Shown here: positions 1-5,298 of the stretch, one piece after another
How positions within the stretch are numbered: position 1 is the stretch's first letter
Layout of the letters: each line of letters opens with the position of its first letter
DNA from: an uncultured Pseudorhodobacter sp.
GTDB lineage: Bacteria; Pseudomonadota; Alphaproteobacteria; Rhodobacterales; Rhodobacteraceae
Direction: 5' to 3'
Length of the DNA stretch: 5,369 nt
Assembly: GCA_937910975.1 (NCBI GenBank)
Contig: CALEMZ010000148.1
Span: 1-5,369, forward strand
Notes under the pieces: model-generated
Told to the model about the DNA's origin: nothing
The model's database searches: none
The model's input: the letters and a program-made list of their open reading frames with translations, nothing else
Translations under genes and position numbers: made by a program

Positions 1-87
1 TATCGGCACCACACCGCCAGGGTGATGGGCGCAGAGATGCACCCAACGTTCGACCTTCATGTTGCTGATATTTGGCTAAAAGCTTAA
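1..87 (+). CDS. Possible 3' end of an unidentified gene (partial, runs off the left edge)
   Basis: Frame 1 is open from the window edge to a TAA at 85-87 and gives a 28-residue tail ending in HVADIWLKA. I do not recognise the family. The main support is position: a perfect 10-bp hairpin begins 9 nt after the stop, as expected of a terminator closing a plus-strand gene. The competing reading is a minus-strand gene starting at the ATG complementary to 58-60 and running off the left edge. That start has no visible Shine-Dalgarno sequence, so I prefer the plus-strand reading. The short length makes either call weak. Confidence 0.3.
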   Translation, partial: YRHHTARVMGAEMHPTFDLHVADIWLKA

Positions 88-96
88 AACAAACTG

Positions 97-120
97 ACGG
101 AGCCGGTTTTCCGGCTCCGT
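97..120 (+). terminator. Perfect 10-bp hairpin, probable (bidirectional) terminator
   Basis: Bases 97-106 (ACGGAGCCGG) pair perfectly with 111-120 (CCGGCTCCGT) around a TTTT loop. On the plus strand the hairpin starts 9 nt after the TAA at 85-87, but TGATAA follows it rather than a T-run. On the minus strand it is followed by CAGTTTGTTTT, a moderately T-rich tail. It could stop transcription in either direction. The stem itself is certain; the terminator role is inferred. Confidence 0.55.
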
Positions 121-149
121 TGATAACCTGCCTGCCGGAAGTTCCCTCC

Positions 150-176
150 GGGTCAGGGCTCGTAGCCCGGACCCGA
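150..176. other. Imperfect GC-rich hairpin of unknown role
   Basis: Bases 150-155 (CGGGTC) pair with 171-176 (GACCCG). After one A/G mismatch (156/170), 157-160 (GGGC) pair with 166-169 (GCCC), leaving the 5-nt loop TCGTA. It lies between the first terminator-like hairpin and the left end of the IS6-like element. No T-tract follows on either strand. It may be a remnant of the pre-insertion locus or another terminator; nothing in the sequence decides this. Confidence 0.35.
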
Positions 177-192
177 CGATAGCTGACCCTCC

Positions 193-206
193 GGCATTGT
201 CACAGC
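193..206 (+). repeat. Left terminal inverted repeat of the IS6-like element
   Basis: GGCATTGTCACAGC matches the inverted right end at 8 of 14 positions, including the outer GGC, the TGT at positions 6-8 and a CA at positions 11-12. The match is imperfect, so this end is assigned mainly from its distance to the transposase start and its general IS6-like look. Confidence 0.5.
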
Positions 207-249
207 AAAGTGGCTTGAGGCGGCCAGAATGCCCGGCTAGCTTGTTCGG

Positions 250-720
250 ATGACGAAACGCAACGCTTCTCGCTATTTCAAGACGGGCCCCGAATTCAGG
301 GCGGACCCCGAAATCATCCGTCTTGCGGTGAGGCTCTACGCTAGGTTTCCGCTTTCGCTTCGGAACGTCGAGGATCTGCTGCACGAGCGTGGCATTGAGT
401 TTAGCCACGAAGCGGTTCGGTTTTGGTGGAATAGGTTCGGCCCCATGTTTGCGGCCGATATCCGCAGAAACAGAGCCGGTCGGGTGGCTGAATGGCGTCA
501 GTTGGGCGAGACAAAAGGGGCAGCTTCAATTTCCTTGCAGAGGCTGGTTCGCGATGGTCTGACAGCACCCTCACGAGATATGTGCAACAGAGCCGGGGAA
601 AAGGGATGGACTTCTACAATCACAAGCGCACGCATTCCGCACTTGGCGCCAGACCGCCAGCCGTGGTCTATTGGGAGCGAAATGAAACAACCCAATCCGA
701 TCAACAGATGCAAAGAGTAG
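250..720 (+). pseudogene. IS6-family transposase, internal deletion removing the catalytic core
   Basis: Residues 1-71 are a good IS6-family N-terminus, with the helix-turn-helix region containing SLRNVEDLLHERGIEFSHE and then RFWWNRFGPMFAADIRR. At about residues 72-78 (near nt 463-483) the sequence jumps directly to NRAGRVAEWRQLG, which resembles the extreme C-terminus of the same family (NRAAALAEWRQL-type). About 150 residues are therefore missing, including the whole DDE catalytic domain, so the product cannot transpose DNA. The deletion happens to keep the frame. Translation then continues past the usual family end, reads through the right inverted repeat and finishes out of frame inside the IS3 remnant. 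The start at 250 (ATGACGAAACGC) matches the usual start of these transposases. At most it would be a short DNA-binding fragment. Confidence 0.8.
581..594 (-). repeat. Right terminal inverted repeat of the IS6-like element
   Basis: TGTGCAACAGAGCC differs at one position from the common IS6-family right end TTTGCAACAGAGCC (recalled family consensus). Recognisable IS3-type coding sequence begins about 12 nt after it, which fits a mobile-element boundary. Confidence 0.6.
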
Positions 721-725
721 CTTAA
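606..725 (+). pseudogene. C-terminal fragment of an IS3-type (rve/DDE) transposase
   Basis: This frame encodes MDFYNHKRTHSALGARPP followed by AVVYWERNETTQ and ends in QRVA at a TAA (723-725). The FYN-x-x-R-x-HSALG-x-x-PP-x-VY pattern is the tail of the integrase-like catalytic domain in IS3-type transposases, just after the glutamate of the DDE triad. Only about 39 residues survive. The upstream part is replaced by the IS6-like element, with similarity beginning about 12 nt beyond that element's right end. No start signal belongs to it, so it is a dead fragment. The family is assigned from the motif alone, and a related rve-type family remains possible. Confidence 0.7.
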
Positions 726-752
726 TTTACGCCAGAACCCGTCCAAACAATG

Positions 753-757
753 AGGAG
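753..757 (+). promoter_or_regulatory. Shine-Dalgarno of the OmpA-like gene
   Basis: AGGAG lies 11 nt before the ATG at 769, slightly long spacing but the only good match. The in-frame ATG at 784 has no such site, which favours 769 as the start. The gap between the IS3 fragment and the gene is only 43 nt and shows no clear promoter, so the promoter probably lies inside or upstream of the insertion-sequence remnants. Confidence 0.6.
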
Positions 758-768
758 TAGCTCAGAAC

Positions 769-2541
769 ATGAAGCGTGGGATCATGACGACGACTGCATT
801 GTCGTTGGTATTCAGCCCGATGGGTGGGGTGCCTTCATTTGCGCAAACTATGTTGACGATCGGCGATCGGCCGGTTGCCTGTGTGGCTGACGCCTCGGCG
901 TGCCCTGCCGAAGACTTGTGCATAACTGTCCCGGAGGGCACATGTGAAAGCCCGGAAGCGATTGCCGCCGCCACGGCTGCTGTAGAGCTTGAGGCAGCAC
1001 GTCTGGCCGAAGAAGACGCCGCGAAGGCCGCCCTTGCTGCAGAGGCTGAAGCTGCCCTTGCTGCAGAAGCCGAAGCCGCCCTTGCCGCAGAGGCTGAAGC
1101 TGCCCTAGCTGCAGGGGCTGAAGCCACCCTTGCTGCAGAGGCCGAAGCCGCCCTTGCCGCACAGGCAGAAGCCACCCTTGCCGCAGAGGCCGAAGCTGCC
1201 CTTGCCGCAGAGGCAGAAGCCACCCTTGCTGCAGAGGCAGAAGCCGCCCTTGCTGCAGAGGCTGAAGCCGCCCTAGCTGCAGAGGCAGAAGCCACTCTTG
1301 CTGCAGAGGCCGAAGCCAGCCTTGCCGCAGAAGCAGAGGCACCAGCGGCTGAAACGCCAGCAGAGCCTGCCCCTGTAGAAGTTGTGGAAAGTCTCCCAGA
1401 AGCGTCCCCCGTGGAAGCACTCGTGCCCACCACAGAGGCTGTGGATATGCTGTTGAACCTGTTGGGCGATGCGACCGCCAGCGACGAGGCTCCTGCGGCA
1501 GCTGCAGCCGCCACCTCTGACGCCACGACGACCGCCACCACCGAGACGACGGTGACGACCGAGACAGAAATCACTGAGGCGACGGCGCGTTCTTCTAACG
1601 AGGAATTTGCGGCCGCGCCCACAGTGGTTCAGGGCGGCAAGAAAAGCGGCCTCAGCGATCTGGAAAAAGTGGGGCTTGTTGCACTTGGCGCGCTGGTTGT
1701 CGGGGCGATCCTCAACAATGGCGATCAGGTCGTTTCAAATTCGGGCGATCGGGTTGTGGTGAAAAGCGATAACGGCGATCTTCGCGTGTTGAAAGACGAT
1801 GACACGCTGTTGCGCCGCCCCGGAAGTAAGATACGGACAGAAACCTTTTTCGATGGCTCCACCCGCACAACGCTTAATCGCGACGACGGGTCAGTCATCA
1901 CCACGATCCGCGATGCCTCGGGCCGGGTCTTGCGGCGCGCCCGCATGGATGCCAACGGGCGTGAGACGTTGCTGATCGACGATCTCGCCCCGGTGGAGCG
2001 GGTCGAGATTTCGACCCTGCCGCCCCCCGGCCCTGCGATGGTGATTTCAACCTCGGATGGAGGGCAATCGCTCAGCGAGGCTTTGGCTGCGATCAAGGCG
2101 CGCGACAATACCCGCGCCTACAGTCTGCGTCAGATCCGCGAGTATCGCGAAATTCGGGCGCTGGCCCCAACGATTGATGTGGAAAACATTACCTTCCGCA
2201 GTGGGTCTGCAGCGATTGACGCAAGCGAGGCCGAAAAGCTGGCGCAACTCGGATTTTTGATTGCGCGGGTGATCCGTGAGCGACCCTATGAGTTGTTTTT
2301 GATTGAAGGCCACACGGATGCGGTGGGCTCTGCCGGGTCAAACCTCGCGCTATCGGATAGGCGCGCTGAATCAGTGGCTCTGGCACTGACGGAATATTTT
2401 TCTGTGCCGCCGGAAAATCTGGTTGTTCAGGGTTATGGTGAGGCGGAGCTGCGGATACCCAGCCAAGCAGATGAACCTCGCAACCGACGGGCTGCGGTGC
2501 GGCTGATCTCGCCCCTGATGCATACGGCAGGTTTGCGTTGA
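769..2541 (+). CDS. OmpA-family peptidoglycan-binding protein with Ala/Glu octapeptide repeats
   Basis: This is a 590-residue exported protein that probably tethers the envelope to peptidoglycan. Residues 1-25 form a signal peptide (MKR start, hydrophobic core, cleavage likely after SFA25). Residues 26-87 include four cysteines (C38, C45, C51, C59) that could form disulfides. Residues 88-191 are thirteen tandem octads of (A/T/S)LAAEAEA. An acidic Pro/Ala stretch follows, then a Thr-rich linker at about 249-272. A short hydrophobic segment spans 301-315, with glycines at 302, 307 and 312. Residues about 318-405 are a beta-rich region with recurring DG/DD turns (FDGSTRTTLNRDDGSVITTI). The C-terminal OmpA domain runs from about 469 to 583. 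D517 (in GHTDAVGS) and R532 (in LSDRRAESV) are spaced 15 residues apart like the diaminopimelate-binding Asp/Arg pair of OmpA. NRRAAVRL sits at about 572-579. The domain architecture is common in Rhodobacteraceae OmpA-like proteins, as I recall. It has no functional link to its neighbours. Confidence 0.93.
   Translation: MKRGIMTTTALSLVFSPMGGVPSFAQTMLTIGDRPVACVADASACPAEDLCITVPEGTCESPEAIAAATAAVELEAARLAEEDAAKAALAAEAEAALAAEAEAALAAEAEAALAAGAEATLAAEAEAALAAQAEATLAAEAEAALAAEAEATLAAEAEAALAAEAEAALAAEAEATLAAEAEASLAAEAEAPAAETPAEPAPVEVVESLPEASPVEALVPTTEAVDMLLNLLGDATASDEAPAAAAAATSDATTTATTETTVTTETEITEATARSSNEEFAAAPTVVQGGKKSGLSDLEKVGLVALGALVVGAILNNGDQVVSNSGDRVVVKSDNGDLRVLKDDDTLLRRPGSKIRTETFFDGSTRTTLNRDDGSVITTIRDASGRVLRRARMDANGRETLLIDDLAPVERVEISTLPPPGPAMVISTSDGGQSLSEALAAIKARDNTRAYSLRQIREYREIRALAPTIDVENITFRSGSAAIDASEAEKLAQLGFLIARVIRERPYELFLIEGHTDAVGSAGSNLALSDRRAESVALALTEYFSVPPENLVVQGYGEAELRIPSQADEPRNRRAAVRLISPLMHTAGLR
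1030..1341 (+). repeat. Thirteen tandem 24-bp repeats (coding octapeptides)
   Basis: The unit is roughly GCC CTT GCT GCA GAG GCT GAA GCC and encodes (A/T/S)LAAEAEA. There are exactly 13 copies with no partial unit inside the array. Protein-level changes are almost confined to octad position 1 (A, T or S); the exceptions are E to G in unit 4 and E to Q in unit 6. Most remaining DNA differences are third-codon changes (GCC/GCT/GCA, CTT/CTA, GAA/GAG). No alanine codon in the array is GCG. The predicted structure is a long alanine-rich helix with leucine every eight residues. Confidence 0.97.
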
Positions 2542-2586
2542 TCGGGATTTTCCCATTGGTGCGACACAGGACACAGCGGCATATTG

Positions 2587-2602
2587 CCCCTGTAAAGAGG
2601 GG
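2587..2602 (+). promoter_or_regulatory. Small hairpin covering the Shine-Dalgarno of the XdhC-type gene
   Basis: CCCCT (2587-2591) can pair perfectly with AGGGG (2598-2602) across a 6-nt loop, GTAAAG. The right arm is the core of the ribosome binding site, whose ATG lies 5 nt further on. When folded, the stem would hide the site and lower translation. The pairing is real, but it is short and any regulatory role is inferred. Confidence 0.4.
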
Positions 2603-2607
2603 AAGAG

Positions 2608-3606
2608 ATGCGTTTGCTTAACCATGACCGGATGCCGGAGACTGCGCTGGGCTGGCATGAGGCGGGTAAGGGGGCGGCCTTGGCGACTGTGGTGGAAACC
2701 TGGGGCTCTGCCCCGCGCCCTGTCGGCAGCCAATTGGCGATATCGGGGACGGGGGAGATGATGGGCTCCGTCTCGGGCGGCTGCGTCGAAAGTGCTGTGG
2801 TGCATGAGGCGCTGGCCGCGCTGCAAGACGGCAAACCAAGGCTGCTGACTTTCGGTGTCGCGGATGAAGAAGCCTTTGCTGTTGGGCTGGCCTGCGGCGG
2901 CACCATCAAGGTTCTGGTGGAGCCTGTCGGCACAGGCGAAGGGGGCATTTCGCCCGCGCTTCTGGCCGATCTGGTCGCGGCACGGGCGACGCGGCATGCA
3001 GTGGCCCTGCTTACCCATCCTCAAACCCACGCCCGCCGCCTGACTGCCGGGCCGGATGACCCAAAGGCCCTTTCGATTGCCGCCCGGATGCGCAACGACC
3101 GCTCGGGGCTGGAGGAAGATGGCTGGTTCATCGGCATTCACAACCCGCCGCTGCGTATGGTGATCGTGGGTGCCGTTCATATTGCGCAAAGCCTCGTGGT
3201 GATGGCACGGGCTTGCGGCTATGATCCGACCCTGATCGACCCGCGCGGCGCTTTTGGCTCTGCCGAACGCTTCCCCGGCGAGGTGATTTCCGAAGATTGG
3301 CCGGATGAGGCGATGGCCGCCCTTGCCCCCGATGCCCGGACCGCCGTGGTTACACTCACCCATGACAGCAAGCTGGATGATCCGGCGCTGATGGCTGCAC
3401 TCGGCTCTGATGCCTTCTACATCGGCAGCCTCGGCTCCACCCGCACCCATGCCAAACGCGTGGATCGCCTGCGCGCGGTAGGCTTTACTGAGACGCAAAT
3501 CGCGCGCATTCACGCGCCCGTGGGCCTGAACATTGGCGCAAAGTCCCCGGCAGAAATCGCCGTCGCTATCATGGCGCAAATCACCCAAAGCCTGAGGCAA
3601 GGCTGA
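2608..3606 (+). CDS. XdhC/CoxI-family molybdenum cofactor insertion protein
   Basis: This 332-residue cytoplasmic accessory protein belongs to the XdhC/CoxI family, whose members bind molybdenum cofactor and help insert it into xanthine dehydrogenase or CO dehydrogenase-type enzymes. The N-terminal XdhC/CoxI domain has the motif VSGGCVES with C59, and ACGGTIKV with C96. The C-terminal XdhC_C Rossmann-like domain begins at about residue 183 (MVIVGAVHIAQ, 184-194), followed by LIDPRGAF, then FYIGSLGSTRTHAKR (270-284) and GLNIGAKSPAEIAVAIMAQI (307-326). V190 sits where related Rossmann motifs usually have glycine (GAGH). The start at 2608 is backed by a strong purine-rich site, AGAGGGGAAG. The stop overlaps the start of the next gene (TGATG), so the two are translationally coupled. 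The client enzyme is not in the window, so I cannot say whether this is XdhC proper or a CoxF-like paralogue. Confidence 0.94.
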   Translation: MRLLNHDRMPETALGWHEAGKGAALATVVETWGSAPRPVGSQLAISGTGEMMGSVSGGCVESAVVHEALAALQDGKPRLLTFGVADEEAFAVGLACGGTIKVLVEPVGTGEGGISPALLADLVAARATRHAVALLTHPQTHARRLTAGPDDPKALSIAARMRNDRSGLEEDGWFIGIHNPPLRMVIVGAVHIAQSLVVMARACGYDPTLIDPRGAFGSAERFPGEVISEDWPDEAMAALAPDARTAVVTLTHDSKLDDPALMAALGSDAFYIGSLGSTRTHAKRVDRLRAVGFTETQIARIHAPVGLNIGAKSPAEIAVAIMAQITQSLRQG

Positions 3607-4595
3607 TGGATTTTGGCGAGGAAGTGGTGACGATGGCGCTTGGGGCGATATTGGCCCATTCGGTTGCCCTGCCGAAGGGCCGCCTGCGCAAAGGCATCAC
3701 CCTTGGCGCGCCGGAAATCGCGACACTGCTGGCTGCGGGTATTGAGCGTGTCACGGTGGCCCGGCTGGGGGCGCAGGATGTGCATGAGGATGCGGCCGCA
3801 CTGGCGCTCGCCCGCGCCTTGGTGCCAGAGCCGGAAGCGGCAGGATTGGTGTTGCGCGCGATGGGCACCGGGCGGGTTAATATTCTGGCGGCGCAGGCGG
3901 GTATCACCCGGCTCAACCCCGCCCAAATTCACGCGCTCAACGCCACCCATCCCATGATCACCCTCGCCACCGTGCCGCAATGGCACCGGATGGATCCCGG
4001 CGACATGGTCGGTACCGTAAAAATCATATCCTACGGCGTGCCACAGACCGCGCTGACCAAAGCCTGTGCCGAGGCCCGCAACGGCTTGTCACTCTGCTCC
4101 GCCAAATTGCAAAATGTTGTCTTGTTGCAAACCATCGTAGGCGCGGATGATGGCGAGAAAGGCCAACATGTGACCAAGGTGCGGGTTGCCCGTCTCGGTG
4201 CGCGCCTTGGCCCCAAAACCCTCGTCCCCCATGAAATCGATGATCTTGCCCAGGCTATTGCCGCACAGATGGCGGATCTGATTCTCATCCTTACCGGATC
4301 GGCCACCTCTGATGCTGCCGACACTGCCCCTGAAGCGCTGCGCAGGGCAGGGGGGCGCTTGATCCATTTTGGCATGCCGGTTGACCCGGGAAATCTCTTG
4401 TTCATCGGCGAGATCAATGGCTGCCCTGTCATCGGCCTGCCGGGCTGTGCCCGCTCCCCCGCGCTTAATGGCGCGGATTGGGTGCTGGAACGAATGATTT
4501 GCGGCGTACCCGTCACCGGGGCCGATATTGCTGCGATGGGGGTGGGGGGGCTGCTCAAGGAAATCCCGTCCCGCCCGAAACCGCGCGAAAGCTGA
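3606..4595 (+). CDS. Molybdopterin-binding protein (MoeA/MogA-type MoCF domain)
   Basis: This is a 329-residue protein with a molybdopterin-binding (MoCF_biosynth-type) fold, expected to act on or carry the cofactor for the XdhC-type partner. The N-terminal part (FG...ALGAILAHSVALPKGR) is a swivel-like region seen in this family. LNATHPMITLATVP and MVGTVKIISYGVP lie at about 111-145. The binding domain covers about 165-320, with TGSATSDAADTAPEAL at 230-245 and GLPGCARSPALNGADWVLER at 277-296. It ends GVGGLLKEIPSRP. As I recall, longer relatives continue from here into a MobA-like nucleotidyltransferase domain. This one stops, so any cytidylyl- or guanylyltransferase must come from another gene. 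The start at 3606 overlaps the upstream stop by one base, has GAGG at 3594-3597, and fits the family N-terminus better than the ATG at 3633. Confidence 0.9.
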   Translation: MDFGEEVVTMALGAILAHSVALPKGRLRKGITLGAPEIATLLAAGIERVTVARLGAQDVHEDAAALALARALVPEPEAAGLVLRAMGTGRVNILAAQAGITRLNPAQIHALNATHPMITLATVPQWHRMDPGDMVGTVKIISYGVPQTALTKACAEARNGLSLCSAKLQNVVLLQTIVGADDGEKGQHVTKVRVARLGARLGPKTLVPHEIDDLAQAIAAQMADLILILTGSATSDAADTAPEALRRAGGRLIHFGMPVDPGNLLFIGEINGCPVIGLPGCARSPALNGADWVLERMICGVPVTGADIAAMGVGGLLKEIPSRPKPRES

Positions 4596-4602
4596 AATGC
4601 AA

Positions 4603-4627
4603 AAGGCCCCGATCACATCAGGGCCTT
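4603..4627 (+). terminator. Terminator hairpin after the molybdenum-cofactor gene pair
   Basis: AAGGCCC (4603-4609) pairs with GGGCCTT (4621-4627). After a C/A mismatch, GAT (4611-4613) and ATC (4617-4619) extend the stem around a CAC loop. It begins 7 nt after the stop at 4595. The tail is TTAACATCC rather than a long T-run, so it may be a weak or Rho-assisted terminator. The A-rich left side (AAAA at 4601-4604) would provide a short U-tract for the convergent infC transcript. Confidence 0.65.
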
Positions 4628-4650
4628 AACATCCGTCCAGCTTTCTTTTC

Positions 4651-4722
4651 GGCCAAAATATCCCGGGGGTCGTCCATTGTGCGCCATTGGTTCAAGCCCA
4701 ATGGACGACGGGGCTGGCCCCC
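4651..4722. repeat. Structured intergenic element with alternative hairpins between convergent genes
   Basis: GTCGTCCATTG (4669-4679) is perfectly complementary to CAATGGACGAC (4699-4709), an 11-bp stem. It is bracketed by GGGGG (4665-4669) and CCCCC (4718-4722). A competing inner hairpin pairs CCATTGG (4684-4690) with CCAATGG (4698-4704). GGGG (4710-4713) can also pair with CCCC (4718-4721). The left flank GGCCAAAATATCCCGGGGG resembles an intergenic motif I recall from several Rhodobacteraceae genomes, but I cannot verify that here. It may act as an infC terminator or be a dispersed repeat. Confidence 0.5.
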
Positions 4723-4746
4723 GCTGGTCCCAGCCTAAGCCAAAGG

Positions 4747-5292
4747 TTATTTCGGCCCGATCATCATGACCATCTGGCGCCCTTCAAGTCTGGGCATGGA
4801 CTCAATTTTCCCTGCCTCAGCTTCAATTACGTCATCGGCCACCCGGTTCAACAGCTCCAGACCCAACTGCTGGTGCGCCATTTCACGGCCACGAAACCGC
4901 AAAGTCACCTTCACTTTGTCGCCTTCTTCCAGGAACTTCATGACCGAGCGCATCTTGACGTCATAGTCATGCTTGTCTGTTCCCGGACGGAACTTGATTT
5001 CCTTGATCTCAATGATGTGCTGCTTCTTGCGGGCTTCCGCCTCGCGCTTTTGCTGCTCATACTTGAATTTGCCGAAGTCCATGATCTTGCAGACCGGCGG
5101 CTCCGCATTTGGCGAGATCTCGACCAGGTCGAGCCCAGCCTCCTCGGCCATGGCCATCGCGCGTGCCGGTGTGACAACTCCGACGTTTTCACCATCCGCA
5201 CCAATCAGGCGGATTTCGGGGCCGCGGATGCGGTCATTCACGCGGGGGCCCGTATCGCGTTGCGGCGGGGCGTTGTGGGGTCTGCGGGCTAT
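4747..5292 (-). CDS. infC: Translation initiation factor IF-3, non-canonical ATA start
   Basis: IF-3 binds the 30S subunit, blocks premature 50S joining and checks start-codon/initiator-tRNA pairing. From the ATA at 5292-5290 the protein has 181 residues, essentially the usual length (E. coli has 180). The N-domain includes GPRVNDRIR (15-23), LVEISPNAEPPVCKIMDFGK (56-75) and the IF-3 signature K69-IMDFGKFKYEQQK-82. A Lys/Glu-rich linker at 79-100 leads to the C-domain, with KFRPGTDKHDYDVK (100-113), KVTLRFRGREM (128-138) and a GRQMVMMIGPK end. AAGGAAG sits 6 nt before the ATA. The upstream in-frame GTG (5340-5338) would add 16 residues with no Shine-Dalgarno and no family similarity, so I reject it. 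It converges on the molybdenum-cofactor genes. Non-AUG starts let IF-3 repress its own translation in E. coli; the same control is likely here. Confidence 0.96.
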   Translation of the reverse strand: MARRPHNAPPQRDTGPRVNDRIRGPEIRLIGADGENVGVVTPARAMAMAEEAGLDLVEISPNAEPPVCKIMDFGKFKYEQQKREAEARKKQHIIEIKEIKFRPGTDKHDYDVKMRSVMKFLEEGDKVKVTLRFRGREMAHQQLGLELLNRVADDVIEAEAGKIESMPRLEGRQMVMMIGPK

Positions 5293-5298
5293 GGTTTG

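Larger units (their letters stand above)
193..594 (+). mobile_element. Internally deleted IS6-family element (about 402 bp, non-autonomous)
   Basis: The ends resemble IS6-family termini: GGCATTGTCACAGC at 193-206 and TGTGCAACAGAGCC at 581-594. The right end, reverse-complemented, reads GGCTCTGTTGCACA, close to the family consensus GGCTCTGTTGCAAA as I remember it. The start codon at 250 lies 57 bp from the left end, a typical spacing for IS6 elements. A complete IS6 element is about 0.8 kb, so roughly half is missing, matching the internal deletion in the transposase. The flanking octamers are GACCCTCC at 185-192 and GGGGAAAA at 595-602. They do not match, so no 8-bp target duplication is visible. 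This suggests later rearrangement or recombination between copies. Confidence 0.6.

Noticed and set aside
76..408. Minus-strand 110-residue open frame opposite the IS6-like transposase
   Set aside because: It lies antisense to a recognisable transposase and spans the element's left boundary and the 97-120 hairpin. Its length comes from the complementary codon structure of the transposase, and it has no domain I recognise.
1030..1341. CRISPR-like array
   Set aside because: The 24-bp units are directly abutting with no spacers and keep one reading frame through a real protein.
848..1420. Minus-strand 190-residue Leu/Gln/Arg/Pro-rich open frame
   Set aside because: It is another shadow of the same 24-bp repeat in a different frame, with no start signal and no recognisable fold.
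762..1622. Minus-strand 286-residue Ala/Ser-rich open frame
   Set aside because: It is the complement of the Ala/Glu octad array; low-complexity GC-rich repeats avoid stops on the opposite strand. The plus-strand frame has a signal peptide, a Shine-Dalgarno and a known domain.
2545..2555. GGGATTTTCCC as a terminator after the OmpA-like gene
   Set aside because: The stem is only four pairs with a three-base loop and no T-run, too weak to call.
2371..3600. Minus-strand 409-residue open frame opposite the XdhC-type gene
   Set aside because: It spans the end of one real gene, an intergenic gap and a second real gene. Its composition (Arg/His/Gly/Pro-rich) is typical of antisense reading of GC-rich coding DNA.
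3633..3635. Alternative start of the molybdopterin-binding protein at the internal ATG (residue 10)
   Set aside because: A purine-rich stretch does precede it. However, the TGATG overlap, the GAGG before 3606 and the family-like MxFG start favour 3606.
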